Origin: Cladosporium sp. IMV 00045
Lineage: Eukaryota > Ascomycota > Dothideomycetes > Cladosporiales > Cladosporiaceae
DNA: 64,000 nt
Direction of reading: 5' to 3'
NCBI GenBank assembly: GCA_001931905.2
Contig: MSJI02000360.1
Span: 19,425-83,424, forward strand
Position numbers and translations under genes: made by a program. The notes below the pieces were generated by a model. It searched no databases. It was not told the origin of the DNA and saw only the letters and a program-made list of their open reading frames with translations. Position 1 is the stretch's first letter, and every line of letters starts with the position of its first letter. Shown here piece by piece: positions 10,362 through 19,721 of this stretch.

Positions 10362-10882
10362 TCCTTCGATAGCTCCGGGATGTCTTCCTCCGGAACGCCC
10401 AGAAGATGATAGATGACTTGGGGCGGCACTAGGCCTGCGAACTCTTGCACGAAGTCTACAGGCTTCTCTGTATGCTCGCCATGCTTTTTGATGAGGTTGT
10501 CGAGGTTCGTCTCGACCACTCGCCTCATCATCGGCCGCAGCTTCTCGGCCGCCTCTGGGGTGAACCATGATTCTAGCATCTCGCGCTGCTCATCATGCTC
10601 CGGGTTATCAAGGTTCACGAAAGTCGGCGTTTGTTCCTTAGCCTTAGCGCCACCTTCGTGGATCTCTGGATACGACGTATGCCGCCTGTCGGCGGAAAGA
10701 TCAGGTGAAGCCAAAGCCTCGCAGCAATCTTTGCGCTTTGTTAACAGCCAGGACTGGCTGTTATCGAAGAGCTTCACTTTTGTGATGGGACATTTGCGAC
10801 GTAGCTCGGCGTTTTCCGGAGGTGGATGGAATGTTTCGCGCCTCGCGAAAGGGAAGGTGAGTGTCTCGGGAGAATGATGCAT

Positions 10883-11602
10883 TCTTGAATGTTATGTTTG
10901 AAGCGTGCTAAATGATGAGGGAGCAATTTCAGACGATAGGTGGTTGATTATTTCCAATGCACACCACTGGAGCAGGGGCTGCATCTACTGTTTGTATAGA
11001 CACCGGCTCGACCGGGTCCGGCCTCACTACATAGCCGGCTATGCCAGTCCTAATTTCACGACATCATAGGTGACGGTCTATATACGTGTCTATCTGCATA
11101 GCTGAAACAGAGTTTGTACTTGCTCGATGCACAAAGCCTTGTACATTCACCTTCCCAAGTCGATAGTAGACGTAGCATAGCACGCCTACGTCTCCTCCAG
11201 CTCCTCTTCCACAGCGGTTAGATCACACACATCTACTTACAGTGAGCCATGGGCTATCTCTCATATAGGCAGAGTGCTAACAACTTGTTAGATTATAACG
11301 TCGATCTCGTTCTCAACTTCAAAATTTACAACTCATTGCAGGGATTGTAGTTCTGGCTTTGGATAGTCGAACTCTGATATGTGTTCTGTCATCACAATGC
11401 GTCAGGACCATGAACATATGGTGAATCTATAAGTCCCGCGGGTGCCCGCGGAATGTGTCGCGAAGGCACAGCCTTGCTCTCTTGTCATCGTGACATCGCG
11501 GTAGGTGATTGTGAAGCTTGTTCAAACGATGCTCGATAAGAGAAACTGGAAAGCGAGCCCTTGCGCGCTAAGGTATAGTTTCGCTTTGGAAAACCGTCTG
11601 TC
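10883..11602. promoter_or_regulatory. Shared 720-bp divergent promoter of CYP55 and nitrate reductase
   Basis: Lies between the two start codons. Candidate GATA-factor (AreA/NIT2, HGATAR) sites: CGATAG at 10934-10939 and 11161-11166, AGATAG on the minus strand at 11254-11259, and CGATAA at 11534-11539. A CCGCGG-type palindrome at 11436-11451 resembles the NIT4/NirA half-site. Nitrate genes in Aspergillus and Neurospora need both factor types. That this region drives both genes is inference from the layout. Confidence 0.55.
11436..11451. promoter_or_regulatory. CCGCGG palindrome, candidate NIT4/NirA-type binding site
   Basis: CCGCGGG, two bases, CCCGCGG: seven-base inverted arms about 150 bp upstream of the nitrate reductase start. 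The right half followed by A matches 7 of 8 positions of the Neurospora NIT4 site TCCGCGGA. Other Zn2Cys6 factors bind similar CGG triplets, so the assignment is tentative. Confidence 0.4.
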
Positions 11603-14600
11603 ATGGCTGATAGATCTCATCCGCTGCACGAGAACTGGACCGTCCATGTGAAAGGCCATCCGGGCTCAACTTCAGCTGACATTGAGAACGAGCCTGACTG
11701 GGGAGCTTCTGGTCATTCCCATCACGCTGGGTTCAAGAACCGCCAAGGACGCAGGCCAGGGTTCACACATACCGGCGACGAAGCGCCCGCGGTCGAAGAA
11801 GCTGACAAGCAGTTCCATGAGACAAAGAAGGAGGTCAATGAGAAATTTCACTTAGTGAACTTTCGAGATGCATTCAAGAGCCAAAAGGTAGGCAGTGCAG
11901 TGTTCAATTTGATAATGTTGGATGCTGATAAGGTCTTTCCCAAGGATTACCATTTGAGAACTGCAAGCAATCGCCCACTAGGGTGGCGGTATGTGCTTGA
12001 ATATAGCGAGGACCACATCAAGATTGATCAAGAGTGGCCGGCGAATGTGAAGAGCCGTCAAGATAAGAAGAGTCAGGAAGAAGAGCAACAGCAAGAGAAT
12101 CAGGGATCGGCCGGCAAGGACGGACAAAAGCCTGGAATTAAAGCAAATGAGAAGAACGACAGCCCCAGCAACAATCAATCTGGTGAATCCAACCATCCGC
12201 AAGATGAATCACGAAGAGAAGGTGACGGCCAAGGACAAAGCCAGTCCGCTCGAAAAAAGGCCTTCCTCGAAGCACTCCGCCTCGAGCAAGAATGTTTGGC
12301 AAACATAGAGACAAACGACGGAAAGGGTCATTCGAACGTCAAAAACCGAAGCGAGGTATCCATCGACGAAGCCGACCAATTCACTCCCGATAATTGGATT
12401 CCGCGGTCTCGGGAATTGATCAGGCTTACAGGCAAGCACCCCTTGAATGCAGAAGCACCTATGTCACGCATTTTTGAAGCTGGATTCATCACACCAAACG
12501 AAATTCATTATGTCCGCAGTCACGGTGCTGTACCGAGGTTGTTATGGGAAACCCATCGACTCGAAGTTGTCCTTAACGACAAATCAAAGAGCTTCTCGAT
12601 GGATGATCTGAAAACCAATTTCGATGCCTTAAACCTCCCAATCTTTATAGGCTGCGACAACGGCCGGCGGAAGGAGTTGAACTTGATCAAGAGGACGAAA
12701 GGTTTCAATTGGGGACCAGGTGCCGTGGGCTGTGCTTACTGGAAGGGCCCCTTACTTCGGGACGTATTGATGGCTGCTGGTGTGCCTGAATCTATGCAGG
12801 ACGGGGACAAGCAGAGATATTTTGTCCACTTCCGCGGAGCTGACAGCCCGAATGACAGATCATACGAGACTAGCATACCGTTTGAGTATGCCATGGACCC
12901 GACGAATGATGTCTTATTGGCATACGAAATGAATGACGTACATTTGCCGCCAGATCACGGCTACCCCGTGAGAGTTGTGATTCCAGGCTACGTTGGTGGA
13001 AGACAAGTGAAATGGCTTAAAAAGATTTGGATCAACAGGAAGGAAAACGACTCTTATTATCACATTCATGACAATCGTGTAGTGAGTAACGAAGTTGGCG
13101 AATCGTTGGCAGTACACGGGCTAAAAGTGCTACAGCTGCCCAGTTTCGTGACCGACACAGAATCTGAGATAGCGAAATTCTTCTTCCAGCATCCGGACAC
13201 GGCCGCATACGAGCAGTACCTCAACTCCATCATCGTTTCGCCAGCACAAGGAGAAGTTGTACGTATCTCTGATATTAAGCAAGGCCGACCATATCGCATT
13301 CAAGGCCTAGCATACAACGGTAGAGGCGACCAGGTCCAACGCGTGGAGGTGTCTCTCGACAATGGACAGTCATGGCTATATTGCATTCGCTCATTCCCGA
13401 AGGCTCCACTACGACACGGCAGGAAATTCTGGACTTGGTGCTTCTGGCACGTTGACGTGGATATTGGCGACCTCGTAAGAGCAGTAGGGATTACCGTACG
13501 CTGCTTTGATGTTAAGAAAATGCCGCAGCCGGAGCGGCCTATCTGGAATCTTCTCGGTACGATGAACAACTGTCAGTACACGGTGCGATCTGAGTTCGTG
13601 AACGACCAAAACCCGCACTTCCTATTCCGCCATCCTGTGGAGCCAGGTAGCGGCAACGGCGGCTGGATGAACGAGAGTGAAGAGAACAAGCTGAACGACG
13701 TAGAGCAAAAGACTAGCGCGCCGTCAAAACAATTCACTCGCGCGGAAATTGAGAAGCATGACAGTAAGGAAGACTGCTGGATCGTCGTCGATGGCCGCGT
13801 TTACGATGCTACCAGCGTATTGAGTTTGCACCCAGGCGGGGCCGCAGCAGTGATGACGCATGCAGGGAGGGTACATCAAGAGACATCCACGGAATTCTCT
13901 AGCATCCACGATGGATATGCATACGAGAAGCTGAACGGTAAGCATCTGACAATCTTGCAGCACGACAGAGCCCGCTGACGCTTCATAGAGTGCATCTTGG
14001 GAGTGGTCACCGACAAAGCCCAAAAGTTCATCGAGCAAACTGCCATCAAAGATGAAGAGGAGAAGGCTCATTCACAAGTACCACCGGATCAGGCCATGCA
14101 GAAGCATTGCTGGGTTCCGATCACGTTGTGCGAGCGGAATGAGATTTCGCAACACTCACGAACGTACATTTTCCAGCTTCCCGATGGGAAACCGTACCTC
14201 GGCATCGGAACATGTCAACATGTCCAATTTGGCTTCCATATGCAAGACCGCATGCTCATTCGGCCTTACACGCCTACCCGACCGATCTTCCCGCGAGAGA
14301 GCGGCATTAACGCCAGCGAAGACCTTATCGATGGCAATGGGACTCTGGAACTCACCGTCAAAACATACTTCCCTGATGACAAGCAGCCTGGTGGTGCTCT
14401 ATCAAATATTCTCGATACTATGGCGATTGGCGAAGAGATTGAGATCCGCGGGCCCACAGGCGACATCATCTACCTTGGCCACGGCAAGTTCAATATCTAC
14501 GGCGAGGAGAAAATGTTCCGGCGCGTGTCGCTGGTACTGGGTGGCACTGGTTTGACGCCCGGATATTCATTAATTGCCCGGGTCTGCTTGACTCCAGACG

Positions 14601-14911
14601 ACGACACCGAGCTCACGGTCATTGATGCCAACAAGAGCGAAGAGGATATCCTGCTCCGCAAACACTTGGAGAGCTTTGAGAAAGAGGGCAAAGGGCAATT
14701 GAAGATCGCTCATGTCCTGAGCCACCCGAGTGACCAGTGGCGAGGTTTGAAAGGTCATGTGACTGAGGATATCGTGAAAGAGCACCTCTTTCCGCCTATG
14801 GAAGAGAACTTGGTGCTGCTTTGCGGCCCCCCAGCGATGATGCAGAAAGCTGCCTTACCAGCCCTGGAGGATTGGGGATATGTTCACGACCTTAACATGT
14901 TTGGTTTATAG
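11603..14911 (+). CDS. niaD: Nitrate reductase (Mo-pterin / cytochrome b5 / FAD)
   Basis: Cytosolic NAD(P)H-dependent enzyme reducing nitrate to nitrite. Domains in order: N-terminal extension of about 265 residues with a Glu/Gln/Lys-rich low-complexity part; sulfite-oxidase-type molybdenum domain from TPDNWIPRSRELIRLTGKHP, with the molybdenum Cys near residue 351 in GCDNGRRKE; Mo dimerisation domain; cytochrome b5 with HPGG; FAD domain with RPYTPT; NAD(P)H domain with GGTGLTP and CGPPAMM. Exons: 11603-13081, 13136-13937, 13989-14911. The intron 13938-13988 is required to keep the frame. The intron 13082-13135 is 54 nt, stop-free and in phase, so it hides inside the ORF; splicing it restores the conserved HDNRV-LPSF junction. 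A similar 45-nt candidate lies at 11888-11932. Product about 1,067 residues, at the long end for fungal enzymes because of the extension. No niiA or crnA homologue is next to it; P450nor is. Confidence 0.93.
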
Positions 14912-15169
14912 GCTGGCTTTCTAGAACCTTACGCGGGTGCTTAACAATCGGAAGCTACTCATTGTTTTAGGGTTTTGTTTTGAACAAGTCAAAACATATT
15001 ACATACGACCACAGGTCAGTGAAGACTGGGCATCCCGTCCGCTCTGCCATACATAAGCACTGAACCGGGCGACTAGTACTAGAGTGGATGACCATCTGGG
15101 AATCCCGCCTGTTGTATGTTTTGTTTTGCTTTTCTTTTGTATTCTTTGATGCTCGTAAAGTGAAGTGTC

Positions 15170-15918
15170 GGAACTTCATCAACTACACAAGATGGGGCAA
15201 CTTCATCATAACAAGCGAAGACCCTTACCAGTCGTCGAAATGGTCCGATCGTGAGCACTTTGATTCCCCTGCTATTGATTCCTCATCCTTCTGGGACCAT
15301 GATGGCCAGATCTACATGACTGGCTCGATCATAGCAAAGCAATCTAACAAGCGCCGCTTGACTTTGGGACTGGCGAGATACTAGGCCTTGTCGTTGACAT
15401 CTGGAACGGAACTGGCTTGCCTTCATCCGAGGCTCCGCATATGCACAAAAAGACGGCTGGTACTATTTCCTCACAGCCGAAGGTGGCACGCGAACGATGC
15501 TCAGACCATGAAGGCTCGGAAGATGTGCAGTCCCATATTCGCTTCCGCGGTATCAGCACGATGACTTACCGCCTGCCAGAGCGTTTCAAGTACGTTGACG
15601 AAGCATTCCTGATGCCTAAAGCTTTGCTGGACCAGAAAGTGATCCTGCAAGTGGAAGCGGTCAATACTACGCACTATGCTTTCTCTGTGGGTTTGGGCGG
15701 GTGCGATGAGAAGACCGAGATGACTGTCTACGTCTACACGAGAGGTGCTTGTCTGTCCCCGTACTACTCTGGTGGTGTTGTTGGTGCTTATGCGACGAGC
15801 AATGGGAAATTCGGAGAAGGTGCTTGTAGTACGTGTCTGTCCAGGTGGAGGTACACTGGATTGGAGCAGGTGATTGAGTTCCCTGTAGATCAGCAGGCTG
15901 TGCATTGGGACTGCGAGT
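15170..15918 (+). pseudogene. GH43-type glycoside hydrolase, decayed
   Basis: Fragments of a beta-xylosidase/arabinofuranosidase-like protein in shifting frames. Early part: SSKWSDREHFDSPAID followed by SSSFWDHDGQIYMTGSI, the start of the five-bladed propeller with the Asp-Asp-Gly stretch. Next frame: LGLVVDIWNGTG and SSEAPHMHKK, after which a one-base deletion within the A run near 15449 shifts GWYYFLTAEGGT out of frame. The last part, VNTTHYAFSVGLGG and VGAYATSNGKFGEGA..SRWRY, resembles the C-terminal beta-sandwich of GH43 proteins. No start, no complete catalytic set and much of the middle missing. Intact relatives of about 500 residues hydrolyse arabinoxylan side chains or xylo-oligomers. 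It lies 3' of nitrate reductase and is not related to it. Confidence 0.75.
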
Positions 15919-16357
15919 AGCTTGGTGTACATATCGTGTGTGACCTGGATTGATAAGACGGCCGGGGTATGCGATCTATAGCCAAACACTCAATTCCCAC
16001 GTCAAGATGTCGCTAAATGTGGCTATTCTGCCATCGATCCACCGTACGATCGGTGAGAAGGTCGGATCAGGATTTTGAGTCTCAGGAAGTGAAGATGGCT
16101 CTAAGGCGGACTTAGAGGTAGCCATTTTGCAAAGCATTGTGTTGAATTAATGAACTTATCGCAAAATCGAGCACACCATCTTGCGTACAACCGCAGACCA
16201 GTAAGATCTAGGTATTTCGTCCAGACTGTTCGATTCTGATCGTTGTCGACAATCTCAAGATCTGATTCTGTGGTCGTCTCTGCGTCGTTTAAAATCTTGA
16301 CCTCTCTGCCTAAGACCAGTAGTGTGCTCTGGATAAAACAGATGCAAAGCCGTGCCG

Positions 16358-17917
16358 CTACTGTGATGAATCCGAAAGATACTGTGCCCCGCCTCCCTCC
16401 TCAATACGCGCTCGGCATCGCTGTTCGTCTTCTTCCGACATCTGGTCCAACATTGACTTCAATTTTTCTTGGACCACTGAAGGTGGCAAAGCGATATCGC
16501 TCTGATTCCCCTTTTGATAGGCCTCAATACAATCTTGTGGCCAAGGTGCTTGCTCCAGAAGCGCAATGACAAAACCGACATGGCCATGGTCCAGGACATG
16601 GAGGATCAGTGGCTTGGTCTGGAACTTTCGATCCGAAGAAATCACTGACCCAGGAATGGGTAAGGAGCAGAGCCACGAGACTGTATCATTAGATAGGACC
16701 AGAAGTTGTGACAAAAGTTTTCCCTGGTCAATCAATAAACGAGAATCTTCATGCCACGTTTTGCGGCCCGGTTCCAAACAGAAGGCACTTGCGGCAATCC
16801 AGTTCTTCGTTTCGATTGCCAATGAGAACGGTGTCTCGCCATTGGAATCTTTTACAAAGGGGCTTGCTCCACCATGACACAGACGATCGATGTTATTACT
16901 CGGTCGACGACTATCAAACTTGAGAGATGCAAGGTGGAGAGGGGTACGGTGCATCTTGTCGAACAGGTCTATCGGCTTTCCAGATGCAATGTGTGCATCA
17001 ATAAAGGTTCCCACGTCACTTCGAGCAGACAAGCGGCGACGAAACAATTGGTGGAGCGCCGTCGAGCCTTCATCGTCAATCTCGAGCGACCCAAAACCCA
17101 ATGACAGTAGCGTTGAAATGACTTTAATTTTGTCTTGGCTGGTGAAGTATTGACTCACTGCTTCGCGAAAGGTCTGTAGTTGGATGTCTTGAGGACAGAT
17201 GCTCAGAATAGGGTCCCCTAGTATCTGGTGCTTCTTGGTAGATGCCAATTTATGCTTTGTTGATTTATCCAGAGTCGAGAAGGCTTCATAGATTGCGTCT
17301 TGGCTCCAAACGGCACATATGTGTTCTATGGCCTCTTTGTGTCCATTGATGGCAGCGAGCCACAACAAACTTCTGCCACCGAGGTCGAGCTGGTGGAGGT
17401 TCGCCTGCGGCAATTTTTCGGATCGAAACACCATGGTAAGATTCCTGGCAAATAGCTCCCTTATGCGCTGTGTCATTTCCAGTGAGCTGCTCTTCTCGGC
17501 TGTGACTATGGGGATGAAGTATTGAAACACCTTGATACTCCCTTTTTCTACGACAAAAGAGACAGCAGGGGTGACGTCTGTCATGGTAGGATTGGCACGA
17601 TGCTTTGGTGACATGAGTTCGATGACCAGATCGAGGTTGTCTAGGCCAACAGCGTAGAGCAGAGCAGTCATTTTGTCATTGTCAATCGCATTGACGTCCG
17701 CCTTCTGCCGGAGCAAGTGCCGCACGGCTTTGATATCCCCTCTTTTCGCGGCGGCGACAAATTTAGCATTCAAGTCTGCCTCTTTGGGGTACGAATCACG
17801 GTTGTACCTTGGATAGTTGACTGATCGAAGTTTGCGGTCATCTGGGGCGAATAGCTCTAGGAGAACTTGGTAGATCACATAGGCCCATACGCCTATATTG
17901 AGGTCTTTGGAGGATGA
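16358..17917 (-). CDS. Ankyrin-repeat protein, 5' end unresolved
   Basis: Open frame of about 519 codons ending with a stop at 16358. Ankyrin repeats are visible near the N-terminus (LNAKFVAAAKRGDIKAVRHL, then DKMTALLYAVGLDNLDLVIEL), in the middle (GGRSLLWLAAINGHKEAIEH) and later (GSTALHQLF; RTPLHLASLKF; NGETPFSLAIE). Between the stop at 17918-17920 and the first repeat there is no ATG, only a GTG at 17878, so either an upstream exon joins here (AG acceptors exist near 17893) or the gene is 5'-truncated. A Cys-rich CTCKSCGTRYC string on the same strand near 17930-17970 could belong to a missing first exon. Function unknown; fungal ankyrin proteins of this sort are commonly cytosolic scaffolds or pieces of NLR-like proteins. 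Confidence 0.6.
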   Translation of the reverse strand, partial: SSSKDLNIGVWAYVIYQVLLELFAPDDRKLRSVNYPRYNRDSYPKEADLNAKFVAAAKRGDIKAVRHLLRQKADVNAIDNDKMTALLYAVGLDNLDLVIELMSPKHRANPTMTDVTPAVSFVVEKGSIKVFQYFIPIVTAEKSSSLEMTQRIRELFARNLTMVFRSEKLPQANLHQLDLGGRSLLWLAAINGHKEAIEHICAVWSQDAIYEAFSTLDKSTKHKLASTKKHQILGDPILSICPQDIQLQTFREAVSQYFTSQDKIKVISTLLSLGFGSLEIDDEGSTALHQLFRRRLSARSDVGTFIDAHIASGKPIDLFDKMHRTPLHLASLKFDSRRPSNNIDRLCHGGASPFVKDSNGETPFSLAIETKNWIAASAFCLEPGRKTWHEDSRLLIDQGKLLSQLLVLSNDTVSWLCSLPIPGSVISSDRKFQTKPLILHVLDHGHVGFVIALLEQAPWPQDCIEAYQKGNQSDIALPPSVVQEKLKSMLDQMSEEDEQRCRARIEEGGGAQYLSDSSQ

Positions 17918-19721
17918 TCAGACACAGTATCTCGTGCCGCATGACTTGCAGGTGCAATGTGATGGGCCTTTTGACAATGTTTTCTATTGTTTGAGAGGCA
18001 GAGCCTTGTCTCCAGAGCTCATTGTCCGCAATGAGTTTGGTTCCAGCAACTGTGGGTCAGCTCGCGTGGTACTGTATGTTTTGCGCAGTCAGGCTGCATA
18101 TAGCACAGGACACGGATTGGGACGGCCTGCAGAGAATGAGAAGCGCGCAGCCAGCTGAGTACCACTTAGAAGAGGAAGGCCACGTCCCCGTATCATCGCC
18201 AGAACCTGCATTTTGTATATTTGTATAGAGAGAAGTGACAAAGTCCATGTCTTGATCAGCGATATACAGATCATTGTCCTGATAGTGTCATCATGATAAT
18301 GACTGTGAAATGCAGTGAACTGGCCAGCAGCTTAAGTATACGCTTATCAAGACGTGACGGCATTGCCGAATGCTCAGCCGGACCACTGTGATCTGATAAC
18401 GGACACTGCTTCGGCTGACAGGTACATATACCTGATGGGTTTGCCTTTTGTTAACACTCGCGGAGTGAAGCGAAGGCTGCCATTCTATTCAGCCCAACGG
18501 ATCTGTTGCGATCACTCTATAGGGCGATGAGACCCGGGCTTTCAAGACGGTACATGAAGAAGTACCGAATGTATTAGCTAGATGATTTGGATTAAATCTG
18601 CGCCCCGGCTTACTAGGGGGAACCGGATGAGTGGCAATCGGCGTGACTTTTGTCCAAACCAGTTTGAGTGATGGATGGCTTTGTAGGTTCGCCGCTTACA
18701 TCAGATCATGAGACTTAAAAAGTCTATGGCGGTAAGATATATAGGACATCGTCTGTCCGCGGTTCGAAGCTGTACAAACGCCTTGGTCGAAGGTATCATC
18801 TGCCTTCAAGAACTGCGGTATGTTTGCATTGCACGTCACCGAGAGCCTGAGGATGCTTTAAAAATCCCAGTGGGTGACATGACGGTGCCTTTGTGCTGGG
18901 TCGATGTTGGTTTGTTGGCTCGAAGGATGATACAGTGTTGGTCGTCATGTCCCACGACCACACGTTCCGCGGTGTCGGTGTTGGTACAGGCAAGGCGCAG
19001 CAGATAGCCGGTGGGGAAGCCGGTTATTGGAAAGAAGTATGTTCTTCTAGTGTGGGGTCGTACATTCAACTTTGCCTAGAAAGCTCGACAAACTTCTGAA
19101 TGTAAGACGATCACTACACTAGCGAAAGGCTCAGCCGCCCTTCAGCCCTTCCGTCCCAAAAATAACCACTTCACCTCACAAATGCAGCAATATCTCGCTT
19201 CCTTCGCAGCATGTTACCAACACCCACTTGCACTTCGCTACATCCTAGTGGCTTGAAGGAAGCCCATGGCTTGTCTCTCTCAGGCACATGCTGCGGACCA
19301 TGCTTGTCTGCCGCCTGCCATGAACCCGTTATCGTTGTAGTGGACAGGCTGCTTAGCCGTGCGGCAAGTAGGACATTCGATTTCCCTGTATAGCATCTGT
19401 CATTGCTGTCATTCCTCTTTCTATAGCTCAGACGCTTACCTTGAGCAGTCGTCTGTCCACCTTTCTTTTCATTCTCAACCAAGGAAGATACTCTCCTCCC
19501 TCCCATCTCTGTAATTTGTCATTATTGTCCCATTGAAAAAGCTGGCCTCGACTGCGGAAAGCTGTGCTGTTGGGTACACGCTCTGCCCTTCCACATAACC
19601 TTGCATTGCCGCCTTTGGTGTTGGCAGTCGTCTACAAGAAAAGGTCCTCGCTTGACTGGACGCGTAACGCTAGCAGATTGCCTCGCTACTTCCCTTGCAC
19701 CAACATCAACACATTCTCGCC
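17918..19721. other. 1.8 kb without a convincing gene
   Basis: Only short frames. A plus-strand frame around 18893-19060 contains DDTVLVVMSHDHTFRGVG, reminiscent of the end of a metallo-beta-lactamase-fold hydrolase, but there is no upstream HxHxDH motif, so at most it is a gene remnant. The last 250 bp, TC-rich, is likely the 5' leader of the following gene. Confidence 0.4.

Larger units (their letters stand above)
6213..10882 (-). pseudogene. CYP55: CYP55 nitric oxide reductase (P450nor), split by a transposon
   Basis: P450nor reduces two NO to N2O with electrons taken directly from NAD(P)H, in fungal denitrification and NO detoxification. Coding parts on the minus strand: 10360-10882 (from ATG at 10882), 6634-7025, 6381-6570, 6213-6325, with introns 6571-6633 and 6326-6380. 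The family's AGNA motif replaces the usual P450 oxygen-activation Thr motif (VAGNAALIN), and the haem Cys sits in GFGWGPHRCQG. Joining the halves across one TA gives an unbroken frame of 405 residues, against 403 for the Fusarium enzyme. As it stands, translation from the start runs into the transposon repeat and stops after 189 codons, so haem binding is lost. No other stop or frameshift is seen in either half, which suggests a recent break. It diverges from nitrate reductase. Confidence 0.93.

Noticed and set aside
18893..19060. Metallo-beta-lactamase-like fragment (VVMSHDHTF)
   Set aside because: No HxHxDH motif or neighbouring domain; too short to call even as a pseudogene.
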